From a virus: DNA of 30,397 nt. Below, one piece after another: positions 8,819-17,140 of the stretch; position 1 is the stretch's first letter, and the number at the start of each line of letters is the position of its first letter. The translations under genes and the position numbers were made by a program. The notes below the pieces were generated by a model, which saw only the letters and a list, made by a program, of their open reading frames with translations, did not search any database and had not been told where the DNA came from. The DNA lies in IMG/VR virus record IMGVR_UViG_3300025543_000135, positions 1-30,397 of that record, one strand, 5' to 3'.

Positions 8819-11215
8819 CTACCCCATTAATTGGCTAAGGTTTAAACCTTGGTCCGCTTGTGGTGTAGGCATAGCATTTTCAGGTGCTATTTTTTCTTGC
8901 TGGGTTTGTCTTTGTTCTTGACCCTGCATTGAAACTCTTTTATCTTTACGATCTTCTCTTGACGAATCTGAATCAGTTCTTGCTTTAGCTTTAAGCTCTT
9001 CTAATTGCATGTCATACTCAAACTGAGACTGCATTAGTTGTTGTTTTACTTGTGCTTCTTGTTGAAGTTTTTGTATTTCAAATTGAGACTTAGCTTGTTC
9101 AAGTTGTATTTTTTGCTCATTAAGAACTTGTTGCTTTTGTGTTTCAGCTAAAGAAGTTTGCTCTGCTGCTTGCGCTTGAGCTTGTGACTGAGCCTGCATA
9201 TTTTGTTGTTGCATAGCTTGCTCTTTAGCCATTTTTTCTTCACGCTTCTTTTTTAACATTCTATTAGCTAGCTTTAAGTTTTTAACTTCTCTAAGCTCTA
9301 TAGCATCTTCTAAATATATTTGCCCGCCTTGTAGTGCTACTTGTATATTTTGCTCTAATAATTGATTTTCTGCTTCGTCAGGTTCTAGATTTAAAGATAT
9401 TCCAAAATCTAATAGGCTACTGTTTTCCAACTCTTTTAATGTTTTAGAGTTATATAAAGAAACACTTTGTATTAAAGCTTGATAAGTTGTAGGAAAAGCT
9501 ATTGCATCTGCTATTCTCATGCTTATATTCTCACAAGTTCTTAGTGTAACATACAAGCTAGATTGTAATATGTGTCTAGTTGCTACGTTAGAATTTGCTG
9601 CAGCAAGTTTTTGTAAACCTACTAAAGCATACTTATCTGGATTACTACCATCTCTAGCTTCGTTAAGCCCGGTAACGTCTCTTATCATTTGTAAGTAATA
9701 TTGATAAGTTTGTATAAGTCCTTGTATTTTACCCATACCATTATTAGTATTTAACTCTTGTATAGGAACTCTACCAGGATTACCAGTACCATCTTGAGTC
9801 ATTGACCTACCTACAATACTACCAGTTTGAAAATACATATTCAAAGCTTCTGCTGGATTATAGCTAGTTCCGTTTCCTAAGTCTACTTCTGACAATCCGT
9901 CTATGTCCATATAAACACCATCAGGTATTATTCTAGACATTACCTGTTGTAGCTTTAAATGTGTAATTTGTATCATATCAGCAAATGCTGTAATTCTACT
10001 AACTAAACTTTCTATTCTACCCTTGTACATTCTAGGTGCTACTAAAGAATAATTCATATTAACCTTAGTAATATCAGCTTCAGGTCTAGTCATGTTTTTT
10101 GACATACCCCATTTTAGCATTTTATTAGTTCCTAAAACTTTAGCACCAGAATATAATACTTCTATAGATCTATGAGCTTTTTTAAAGTTGTCAGTTTCTT
10201 CAGCTTCTAAAAAAGTATCTTGTTTTTCTAAAGCTTTTTCAAAGCCATTGTCTTTTTTCTTTATTTTAAAAACTTGATTAGTATAGGTTTTGTAATCAAA
10301 GTATAAAACTTGAACAGTTTGATTATCATACTTAGCGCCTAAAGACCTAGTGTTCTGAGCACTTCCGCGGTATTTTTGTAAATCTTTTATATCTTCAGGA
10401 GACAAGTCAGGAAACTGTTTTACTAACTCAGCTAAGCTTATTGATTTAACTTCACCAATATAATACAAATCATCAAAATAAGGATCTTCAGTAAATGAAT
10501 ATACTAAAGAAGATGGATCTACGTATTCTACTTTTATACCTTCACTTTCATTAAAGTTTGTTTTAGTGCAAGCTATACCTAATACTGTTAGGTCATAGTT
10601 TAATCTTCTTCTAATTAAATCATATTTATTTTTATCTAATATATAATTTATAGCTTCTTCTTGAGCAACCTCTATAGATTGTTTGTAATCAAACTGCATG
10701 TGAGCTTCTATATCTTCGACTTGCTTAGGTATGTTTTTTCCTTTAGGACCTCTTGAAACATCTTTACCAGTTGTTCTTTTAACAGCTTCTATATACTTAG
10801 CTGCATTAATATCTTCAAGTATGCTTGTTGCGTATTCAGTTCTTTTCTGAACAGATGTAGGATCTTGTGAGTAAGCTTTTAGCTCGTAATTTCTTTGTGA
10901 TATACCGTTAACTAATATATCTACAAACTTAGGTACAACTGGCACAGGTTTCCAGTCTAAGTTTAAATAAGATAAATCACCATTAATAGATAGTTCGTCT
11001 TTGTATTTTTGAACAGATTGCTCTCCTCTTGCATATAGTCTAAGTCTGTGGAAGTTGTTATAGTTGGTGTTAAACCTATCGTAAACTCCTCTATCGTTTC
11101 TAAACCACTCATTTTCTATAGCTCTACCTACAGCTAGCCCGTACTCTAGTGTAGCTTTTTCTGATTCAGGTACTACCTGATCTGGAAATGAACTATTATA
11201 ATTAGTATTTATCAT
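8819..11215 (-). CDS. Portal protein (798 aa)
   Basis: Immediately follows TerL (stop TAA directly abutting the ATG) and precedes scaffold and capsid. The N-terminal part has R-L-Y-A-R-G-E-Q (about 59-66), a W-K-P-V-P-V-V-P-K-F-V-D-I segment (88-100) typical of portal wing strands, and E-Y-V-D-P-S-S-L-V-Y (229-238). The region 470-560 is helical with Gly-Asn loops and could hold the clip and stem. From about residue 640 on, the protein is a Gln/Ala-rich coiled coil with a low-complexity tail, resembling the long barrel extensions of podovirus portals. Its length is large for a portal (P22 is 725 aa) but normal for crAss-like relatives. The ring would form the DNA channel and dock TerL. Confidence 0.85.
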   Translation of the reverse strand: MINTNYNSSFPDQVVPESEKATLEYGLAVGRAIENEWFRNDRGVYDRFNTNYNNFHRLRLYARGEQSVQKYKDELSINGDLSYLNLDWKPVPVVPKFVDILVNGISQRNYELKAYSQDPTSVQKRTEYATSILEDINAAKYIEAVKRTTGKDVSRGPKGKNIPKQVEDIEAHMQFDYKQSIEVAQEEAINYILDKNKYDLIRRRLNYDLTVLGIACTKTNFNESEGIKVEYVDPSSLVYSFTEDPYFDDLYYIGEVKSISLAELVKQFPDLSPEDIKDLQKYRGSAQNTRSLGAKYDNQTVQVLYFDYKTYTNQVFKIKKKDNGFEKALEKQDTFLEAEETDNFKKAHRSIEVLYSGAKVLGTNKMLKWGMSKNMTRPEADITKVNMNYSLVAPRMYKGRIESLVSRITAFADMIQITHLKLQQVMSRIIPDGVYMDIDGLSEVDLGNGTSYNPAEALNMYFQTGSIVGRSMTQDGTGNPGRVPIQELNTNNGMGKIQGLIQTYQYYLQMIRDVTGLNEARDGSNPDKYALVGLQKLAAANSNVATRHILQSSLYVTLRTCENISMRIADAIAFPTTYQALIQSVSLYNSKTLKELENSSLLDFGISLNLEPDEAENQLLEQNIQVALQGGQIYLEDAIELREVKNLKLANRMLKKKREEKMAKEQAMQQQNMQAQSQAQAQAAEQTSLAETQKQQVLNEQKIQLEQAKSQFEIQKLQQEAQVKQQLMQSQFEYDMQLEELKAKARTDSDSSREDRKDKRVSMQGQEQRQTQQEKIAPENAMPTPQADQGLNLSQLMG

Positions 11216-13441
11216 TTATATTAATTTTGAATTATACCCTGTATTGTCATATTTTTTAATACTCAAACTAACTCCGTTACTTTTTCGTAAAGCTGTAGGC
11301 TTGTATTTATTTTGATTTACTGCCATTATAGCCAAACCAGAACTAATTGAAGCATCATGTTTAGTTCTATTGTTAATGTTGAACTTAGCCCAATCTTCTA
11401 ATGTATTTTGAAAATATATATTGCCATATTGGTTATTTTCACCAATACCAACGTGGTTTTCTATATAGCTTTCAATAGCAGCAGCATGCGCTTGCTTAAT
11501 ATCTTCACTGGTATTAGGTATACCACCAATTTCTTTTTCAGTTGTAGAAAGCTTGTTCCAAACTTTATCAGGTCTGTTTATGCTAAAACCTCTATAGCCT
11601 CTTCTTTTTAAATAATACAATAAACGAGGTTTGTTGTTCTCTGCTAGTATAGGCATCCCATAAAAGTGAAGCGCCATTAGAACGTCCTCAAAGAACACCT
11701 CGGCGGTTTGTGGTCTACATATATACTCTAAAAAGAAATGGTTTGGTGGAGAGTCAAATAAGCTAAACTTAGTTAATCCATGAAGTGCTCCTTTACTGCC
11801 GCGACCATCAACAGTACCGCTAATATCGTAAGAGTCACAGCCGAAAGCTCCAACATCTTTATTACCTGGATGCTTAATACCATTTTTAATTATTATATTG
11901 TTTTGCATTTCTAAATTAGGAACCCAAGATACTAGAAATCTTCCATTTTTATTAGGAACAAACTCTACTTTAGTATCTTTTATACCTTTTTGCCAATAAA
12001 AACTTCCTTGAGTAACTAGCTTGTTGTTTTCAAAATCAGAGTTGTAATCAATTTGTTCGTATATCTTAGTTAAGTTAAACAAACTATCTTTAGTTTCGTC
12101 TCTAAAAGCGTGAGCCTCAGTTCTTGGAAACTGTCTATAGTATTCGTTTAAACTATCACTATCTTCTTTTAATCCTGCAACTTCATTTTCCCAGTGTTCA
12201 ATAACTCCTGTTGTAATTTCATAACCATCTGCTCCTTTGATATTATCTTGTCCTCTAACGAATACAGGCAATCCGTAAGTATCGATGAATCCCTCGTAGT
12301 TCCACTCCATAGGTATGAACAAGCTATAGAGTCCAGAAGCAGTTTGTCCGTTTCTATTTCTTTTTGTAACGTTTGAACTTTCGTATAGTTTTTTAAAATT
12401 GTCTCCACCTTTATCTAAAGCATTTGAAGTTGAGCCCATCATACATTTGCCTACAATCCTTGATCCTAGCCTTAATGTGGTTTTTGTAACTCTCCAGTTG
12501 TTTAATATATTGTCAGGTCTCTCCCATTTACCACTTTCATCGTGAGCTAATAGTTTTAGCTTTTCACCATCGTAAGAGTTATCACCAGTGTTCTTCCAGT
12601 CAATAGTTGTATCAAGACCGTCTAATTCTCTTAATTGTTCATTGCTCTCCAGCTTTTTTCTAGTAAGTTTGGATGCTGGAACCCTATATGCCAACTCAGT
12701 CTTTGGCCGATCCATACCGTCTTGAATTGGCTTGAAGAAAAACGGATAGTTAACGGATATTGGTACAACTTTATCTGTAAACATTTTTTTAGCATCTGAA
12801 CCCGACTTGCTGAGTATTCCAAATCTTGAGTCACTAGATATTGTCGCTTGGTTAACAAGTTCGGCTGAAGACATAAATGAAAATCCAGATCGTCTGTTTT
12901 TGAGGTAGCACATTCCGTAACACCTTGCATCTGCCTTGCATGCTTCCCAAAATATAAAGAAAAGTCTGTTTGCTTCTCTAAAATCAGGGGCTCCAACGTC
13001 GATCTTTGACCATTGGAGGTACATGTAATGTGTACCAGTAATATAAGTAGGAACATTGTTATTATAAAACCAGTAACCTTGTTCTCTTCTTTTGAACTCT
13101 TCGTCGATATAATCATACCAATTTTCTTTAAACTCGGCTGGATATTCTTCCCAGTCAAACCTACTTTTAATTCTTTTTAATTCTTTTGGATACTCTTGTC
13201 TTTCCCAGTGTTGTTCCGCTTTTTCTTTACTTCGTTTAAACGGTTCATCTGTTGCTGGTAAAGCAATCCTGAGATTCTGTATTTCAATGATCTGTCCAAT
13301 TTTACCTGTTTTACTTATTACTATAAAATCATAATCAGAGTTATAGCCATACTCCCATTTTTTAAATCTATTGTTTTTAGCTAATATCTTAGGATTTACA
13401 ACGTCCTTAACTTCTTCCCATAGAGCTTGCTTGTAACTCAC
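11216..13441 (-). CDS. terL: Terminase large subunit (741 aa), GTG start, atypical Walker A
   Basis: Two-domain packaging motor. The ATPase part shows Walker B L-K-L-L-A-H-D-E (295-302, D301/E302) and a coupling motif G-S-T-S-N (336-340). The position of Walker A holds K-N-R-R-S-G-F-S-F (181-189), with Phe where the P-loop Lys would be; the paired Arg may substitute. The nuclease domain shows a plausible RNase-H-fold acidic triad: D536 in F-G-C-D-S-Y-D, E601 in I-L-A-E-N-N, D697 in K-H-D-A-S-I-S. The start is GTG, overlapping the upstream stop as GTGA (13438-13441), so translation is probably coupled to the 91-aa gene. Longer than most terminases (500-600 aa), as in crAss-like phages. Confidence 0.9.
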   Translation of the reverse strand: MSYKQALWEEVKDVVNPKILAKNNRFKKWEYGYNSDYDFIVISKTGKIGQIIEIQNLRIALPATDEPFKRSKEKAEQHWERQEYPKELKRIKSRFDWEEYPAEFKENWYDYIDEEFKRREQGYWFYNNNVPTYITGTHYMYLQWSKIDVGAPDFREANRLFFIFWEACKADARCYGMCYLKNRRSGFSFMSSAELVNQATISSDSRFGILSKSGSDAKKMFTDKVVPISVNYPFFFKPIQDGMDRPKTELAYRVPASKLTRKKLESNEQLRELDGLDTTIDWKNTGDNSYDGEKLKLLAHDESGKWERPDNILNNWRVTKTTLRLGSRIVGKCMMGSTSNALDKGGDNFKKLYESSNVTKRNRNGQTASGLYSLFIPMEWNYEGFIDTYGLPVFVRGQDNIKGADGYEITTGVIEHWENEVAGLKEDSDSLNEYYRQFPRTEAHAFRDETKDSLFNLTKIYEQIDYNSDFENNKLVTQGSFYWQKGIKDTKVEFVPNKNGRFLVSWVPNLEMQNNIIIKNGIKHPGNKDVGAFGCDSYDISGTVDGRGSKGALHGLTKFSLFDSPPNHFFLEYICRPQTAEVFFEDVLMALHFYGMPILAENNKPRLLYYLKRRGYRGFSINRPDKVWNKLSTTEKEIGGIPNTSEDIKQAHAAAIESYIENHVGIGENNQYGNIYFQNTLEDWAKFNINNRTKHDASISSGLAIMAVNQNKYKPTALRKSNGVSLSIKKYDNTGYNSKLI

Positions 13442-13713
13442 TTACTTCTCCCTTCTGCAAAACCCTTAAAAGTTTTTTGTTCTTTAACTTCCTTAGGTTT
13501 TTCATTTAGCATATCTTCTTCTTGTTGTATACGATTAAGTATTTCAAAAGCATCGAATATAGCTAGTTTTTTAGTAGCGGCAGCATTCTTTAATCTGTCA
13601 GCGCTTACATCGTCGTCTGAGTCAACAATCTTTTCTTTTGCTACCTTTATTAATTCTTCTACAGCTTTTTGCCCAGCTTCTATAATTTTTATTTTAGTTT
13701 CTTTGGTTTTCAT
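13438..13713 (-). CDS. Candidate terminase small subunit (91 aa)
   Basis: A short, mostly helical and charged protein directly upstream of terL and coupled to it by a GTGA overlap. The central stretch A-A-A-T-K-K-L-A-I-F-D-A-F-E-I-L-N-R-I-Q (about 44-63) would form a helical hairpin, and the C-terminus is basic (G-R-S-K). Small terminases sit in this position, recognise DNA and load TerL, but they diverge strongly in sequence; there is no obvious helix-turn-helix here. The call rests on position, size and helix content. Its start overlaps the end of the tandem GroES-like gene by 20 bases. It could instead be an unrelated small head protein. Confidence 0.45.
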   Translation of the reverse strand: MKTKETKIKIIEAGQKAVEELIKVAKEKIVDSDDDVSADRLKNAAATKKLAIFDAFEILNRIQQEEDMLNEKPKEVKEQKTFKGFAEGRSK

Positions 13714-14242
13714 AATTTAATACAATTTTATTTAATCTCATACAGTAGAGCTTTTCTTTGTTAATTAAAAACTCAAATTCAGATTCTGGTTTAAAAATTA
13801 TATGGTCACCAACTTTTACATATTGGTTTTGTGGGCAAGTATGAACTACACCTTCATTTGGCTGCTCTTTTCTAGTATGTAAATAGCTAGAGTTGTCAAC
13901 AGGTTTAATAAAACAATAATCTAAATGAGATTTATCGTTATACATATACAACTGATCAGGTCCACAAAAATAAAGATCGTCTTTAAAATACCTAGCACTA
14001 TTTCTTTCTCTACCTTTTTGGTCGTACCATCTTCTAAATATATTGTGATGAACATATACTTCATCACCTATTTTAACTGGAGAAGAGTAAGCAGTCGGTG
14101 TCGAAACAACAACTGCTTTTTTACTCACAAATTTGTGGTCTTCTATTATGGTATTTATAATAAGAGATTTATCTCCTACTTTTGTCTCATTATCATACCT
14201 TTTGTGTAAAGGTTTAATAATAAAGTCGTACAAGCTATTCAC
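13694..14242 (-). CDS. Protein with two tandem GroES-like domains (182 aa), GTG start
   Basis: Both halves resemble chaperonin-10. Domain 1 (about 5-105) starts F-I-I-K-P-L, has a long loop (16-40) where the GroES mobile loop would be, then A-V-V-V-S-T-P, V-K-I-G-D-E-V-Y-V (56-64) and a terminal D-D-L-Y-F...D-Q-L-Y-M. Domain 2 (about 108-177) starts C-F-I-K-P-V, then G-V-V-H-T, V-K-V-G-D-H-I-I-F (142-150) and K-E-K-L-Y-C-M...N-K-I-V-L. These match the GroES order of IKP-type first strand, G-E-V strand, V-K-V-G-D-x-V-x-F and closing strand. The start is GTG, overlapping the upstream stop by 8 bases. A co-chaperonin-like or structural role is inferred; a canonical GroES is encoded separately at 24762-25022. 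Confidence 0.55.
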   Translation of the reverse strand: MNSLYDFIIKPLHKRYDNETKVGDKSLIINTIIEDHKFVSKKAVVVSTPTAYSSPVKIGDEVYVHHNIFRRWYDQKGRERNSARYFKDDLYFCGPDQLYMYNDKSHLDYCFIKPVDNSSYLHTRKEQPNEGVVHTCPQNQYVKVGDHIIFKPESEFEFLINKEKLYCMRLNKIVLNYENQRN

Positions 14243-14474
14243 CGTAATTCAAATCGTATTCTACAGATATAGCCATATTTCTATTAAACTTTTTCCAAGG
14301 AACAATCTCTTTATTCTTAGTTATAAAAATATCATAAGAGTTGTCCTCGTTATTATGTATTATATTAGAAATAACGTGATCGCCCCAAACTTTCTGTCCA
14401 ATAGAATAGTGCATTGCTTTATCTTTGTAGTCAGAGCCTATACTTATTTTTCTTACAGTGCTACTCTGCTTCAT
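14235..14474 (-). CDS. Small conserved phage protein (79 aa), function unknown
   Basis: Overlaps the 82-aa gene upstream by 14 bases and the tandem GroES-like gene downstream by 8, so it belongs to a coupled set. The sequence has R-K-I-S-I-G-S-D-Y-K-D-K-A-M-H-Y (8-23) and alternating hydrophobic strands ending V-P-W-K-K-F-N-R-N-M, suggesting a small beta domain. I associate this start with small proteins of marine phages but know no function. No signal peptide, membrane segment or catalytic motif is visible. Confidence 0.6.
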   Translation of the reverse strand: MKQSSTVRKISIGSDYKDKAMHYSIGQKVWGDHVISNIIHNNEDNSYDIFITKNKEIVPWKKFNRNMAISVEYDLNYGE

Positions 14475-14709
14475 CTTGTTCTATTTCTCCTATCTTTCCG
14501 TCTTTCAAGTCAATGCTCACTTTACCGTACTTTTCTTCTAGCACTTTTTGTAGTTCACTAAGCTCAATTCTACTTTCTTGTAAAAGTTGAATGTGATCTG
14601 TTTTTCTCATTTCTAATAAACCTAAATTATTAATCTCAATATTGATTTTATTATTTACTTCAACTATTGATTTTAACTCTTCTTTTGTTACTTTTTTTGC
14701 TTTTGCCAT
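14461..14709 (-). CDS. Small coiled-coil protein (82 aa), function unknown
   Basis: A short protein with a Lys-rich start (M-A-K-A-K-K-V-T-K-E-E-L) and a heptad-like helix running from about residue 9 to 60, then an acidic C-terminus (E-I-E-Q-D-E-A-E). It is the first gene after a short intergenic gap that holds a hairpin and a TATATAAT box, so it may open a transcript leading to terL. It has no recognised domain. A structural or regulatory helper role is possible. Confidence 0.55.
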   Translation of the reverse strand: MAKAKKVTKEELKSIVEVNNKINIEINNLGLLEMRKTDHIQLLQESRIELSELQKVLEEKYGKVSIDLKDGKIGEIEQDEAE

Positions 14710-14736
14710 TTTGTTTTATTTTATTTAATTTAACTT

Positions 14737-14770
14737 AATTATATAATCACCTGTAAGTTAGCACACTTAC
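14737..14770 (-). promoter_or_regulatory. Inverted repeat and TATATAAT box before the packaging genes
   Basis: On the minus strand, GTAAGT and ACTTAC (14770-14753) form a 6-bp stem with a 6-base loop overlapping the stop of the 157-aa gene. GTGATTATATAATT follows (14750-14737), about 30 bases before the ATG at 14709. The box resembles one upstream of the 96-aa/GroEL operon (26914-26923). There is no T tract, so a promoter or operator is more likely than a terminator. No -35 or Bacteroidota -33 box is clear. Confidence 0.35.
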
Positions 14771-15240
14771 CTACAATTACCGCTATTATTAACTACACCA
14801 CTTGAGCTAGTATTTACATATACTCTAGCTTCTGAAGCGTTAAAAAATGCTATACTAGAACTATTTAATGTAGTTGTACCAGCGTCGCTATACACAATAT
14901 CGTTCAGGCCTGGGAAAGTTCCACTTCCATTATGATAAATTGTTTCTTCAAACTCTTCTATAGAGCAAGCTTGATTAGGACCATCACCACTTACTCCACC
15001 TGTAAAAGAAGTTACAGAAACAAAATCATGATCATAGGCATAGAACTCTGACATATTATGTGGTGCATTTCCATCGGGACGATCACTAGAAGCATTGTTT
15101 AAGTTTATATTATCTACAGTACCATCGCTGCAGTCTTTCAAACTTATATTGCTATGAGCGTTTTCAGCACTGTAGTTATCATTACTAAGTTCTCTTTTAA
15201 TACCTAGTAAACTAAGAGCACCACTACTTGGAACTGCCAT
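14767..15240 (-). CDS. Small fibre-associated protein (157 aa)
   Basis: Encoded directly after the S74 fibre gene with a TAATG overlap. The start P-S-S-G-A-L-S-L-L-G-I-K-R-E-L and the segment A-P-H-N-M-S-E-F-Y-A-Y-D-H-D (about 59-72) match a pattern I know from small phage tail-fibre proteins ending a fibre block. The C-terminal half is Ser/Asn/Gly-rich with Cys at 92 and 156, likely beta-structured. It may be a fibre tip, an adhesin or a fibre chaperone. There is no membrane segment. Confidence 0.55.
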   Translation of the reverse strand: MAVPSSGALSLLGIKRELSNDNYSAENAHSNISLKDCSDGTVDNINLNNASSDRPDGNAPHNMSEFYAYDHDFVSVTSFTGGVSGDGPNQACSIEEFEETIYHNGSGTFPGLNDIVYSDAGTTTLNSSSIAFFNASEARVYVNTSSSGVVNNSGNCR

Positions 15241-17105
15241 TATATTAATCTTTTTAATCCATCAACTTGTTTTGATAGGTCTTTTATAGCTTCTATTAGT
15301 AGTGGTACAATTTTTTCATACTTAACAGCTTTGTAGCCATTTTCTCTAGTAGTAACCACATCTGGTAGTACTTTTTCTATTTCTTGAGCTATAACACCTA
15401 TGTCGTGTCCACTATTACCATGAACTTCTTCTTTTTCTATCCAGTCAAACTCTACACCTTGTATTTTTTTTACTTTGTCTAAAGCTTTATCAATAGTTTT
15501 AATATTATCTTTTAATCTAATATCAGATGTAGAAAAAGCTACAATATCATTTGAAGCATCTATTCTACCTTGTGTAGCAGATGGATTTACAGTTCCTAAA
15601 CCTATAGAATGATTAATCTTTAACTTACCTTGCATGTTTAAAGACATTGCACCTGTAGATTTACTTTGTCCATCATAACCCCACCAAAAACCTCTATCTG
15701 AATCACTGTTCATGCAGAAAGTCATAGCGTAGTCATTGTTTAAAGCACCATATGTAAACCCGTTTGTCATACCAATACCGTAAGTGCTTGCGCTACTCCA
15801 AACTCCTAGCTTAACATAGTATTGATTAGAATTAGCTATTAAACGTTGGCTAAAAACCATGTTGCCTGCTACATCTAATTTCTGTGCAGGAGCAGTATTT
15901 CCAATACCAACGTTGCCAGCATTGTCAATACGCATTCTTGAAGTACCATCATCTCTAATATCTAAAAGACCACCGCTTGTTCCTACGCCATCAAAAACCG
16001 CAAAACCTGTGCCACTACCAAAAGTAAAATAAGGAGTTTGTCCGCTTTGTTGTATCCTTATTTGTGGATATGAAGAAACCACTGATAGTGGTTGTGAAGG
16101 ACTAGTTGTTCCAATACCAACTTTGCCTTTCCAATAAAACTCTTCATCTCTTATTTTAAAATGACCTATTTTAGTTCCGCTAGTAGTAGTAGGAGTAGTG
16201 TTATCAAAATCTACAATATCCAAACTTAAACTCGAATCCCATCTAAATCCTACACCATAAGCATTTGACTCACCTACAAAAAGCATTGGCTTACCACTTG
16301 TAGATGCTCCATTAATAGCTGCTATTGCTGTATCACCATTTACTTCTAGTTTGTGTAAAGGACTAGCAGTTCCTATACCTACATTTCCTCTATCAAGAAC
16401 TAAAACGTCGTTATAAGATGTGCCTCCATTAACCATTGAAAAGTTATACCTAACAACGCCGGATGTTACTGTTTGTTTTAGTGATAACGTATAAGACTCA
16501 TTGTTTGCTGCGTAATACCACTTTTGATACAAGCCATTTGTGCTTGTGGTAGATGCCGCTATGTCAAGCGGCGAATCTATTGATGTAGCCCCATTTATAC
16601 CTACATTATCAGAAAATTTTACATCATCACTAAAAGTTTTAATACCAGCTACTGTTTGAGCTCCAGTAGTTAATACCGCATTTGTAGGTATTCCCATCTG
16701 AGATTGAAACTCAGACTTTGTAGCTTTTCTAATATAACCATCATTAGTGTTAATGTATACATCGGTAATAGTAGCAGTTGTATTACCTGAGGTTGTATTT
16801 ATCCAGCCAAACTCTGTATAACCATTACCTTGTGTTCTTACAATTTGATTTGCTGAATTGTTTCTACCTGTACCTACAGCTAAACCACCGGCCAGTGTTG
16901 AGTTAGCTGCTGTTCCTGTTGCAGCTAAGTAACTTGTACTAGTAAAAGCATTTGAACCTAGCTCTCTAGTTCCAACAACATTAGACCCATTAACAACTAA
17001 AGCCGTTGCTTCACTATTTTGTGCTGATAAACCTGATAACGTCAGACCGGCACTGCTACTGACAGAGCCGGTTACGTTAATGCTGTTAAGGAATTTTATC
17101 GCCAT
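15240..17105 (-). CDS. Tail fibre with C-terminal S74 intramolecular chaperone (621 aa)
   Basis: The N-terminus M-A-I-K-F-L-N is shared with the next fibre upstream, suggesting a common attachment module. The shaft carries repeated V-G-I-G-T-x-S-P-type units (for example G-N-V-G-I-G-T-A-S-P, G-K-V-G-I-G-T-T-S-P and G-N-V-G-I-G-N-T-A-P), typical of trimeric beta fibres. The C-terminal ~95 residues form a peptidase S74 / endosialidase chaperone: S-D-I-R-L-K-D-N-I beginning at the predicted catalytic Ser527 with Lys532, then G-V-I-A-Q-E-I-E-K-V-L-P-D-V and a terminal helix. In this family the chaperone trimerises the fibre and is released by cleavage just before the Ser. It probably forms a receptor-binding fibre on the virion. 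Confidence 0.88.
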   Translation of the reverse strand: MAIKFLNSINVTGSVSSSAGLTLSGLSAQNSEATALVVNGSNVVGTRELGSNAFTSTSYLAATGTAANSTLAGGLAVGTGRNNSANQIVRTQGNGYTEFGWINTTSGNTTATITDVYINTNDGYIRKATKSEFQSQMGIPTNAVLTTGAQTVAGIKTFSDDVKFSDNVGINGATSIDSPLDIAASTTSTNGLYQKWYYAANNESYTLSLKQTVTSGVVRYNFSMVNGGTSYNDVLVLDRGNVGIGTASPLHKLEVNGDTAIAAINGASTSGKPMLFVGESNAYGVGFRWDSSLSLDIVDFDNTTPTTTSGTKIGHFKIRDEEFYWKGKVGIGTTSPSQPLSVVSSYPQIRIQQSGQTPYFTFGSGTGFAVFDGVGTSGGLLDIRDDGTSRMRIDNAGNVGIGNTAPAQKLDVAGNMVFSQRLIANSNQYYVKLGVWSSASTYGIGMTNGFTYGALNNDYAMTFCMNSDSDRGFWWGYDGQSKSTGAMSLNMQGKLKINHSIGLGTVNPSATQGRIDASNDIVAFSTSDIRLKDNIKTIDKALDKVKKIQGVEFDWIEKEEVHGNSGHDIGVIAQEIEKVLPDVVTTRENGYKAVKYEKIVPLLIEAIKDLSKQVDGLKRLI

Positions 17106-17140
17106 TTAACTTAATTTTATTATATTTATTTAGATATTTT

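Noticed and set aside
12631-13158. 175-codon minus-strand frame inside terL
   Set aside because: It is in another frame of TerL, whose own frame carries the catalytic motifs; its composition is not protein-like and it has no leader.
14133-14561. 142-codon plus-strand frame opposite the tandem GroES-like and neighbouring genes
   Set aside because: Antisense to three coupled genes; rich in Phe/Tyr/Ile/Arg as expected for the complement of Lys/Glu-rich coding DNA.
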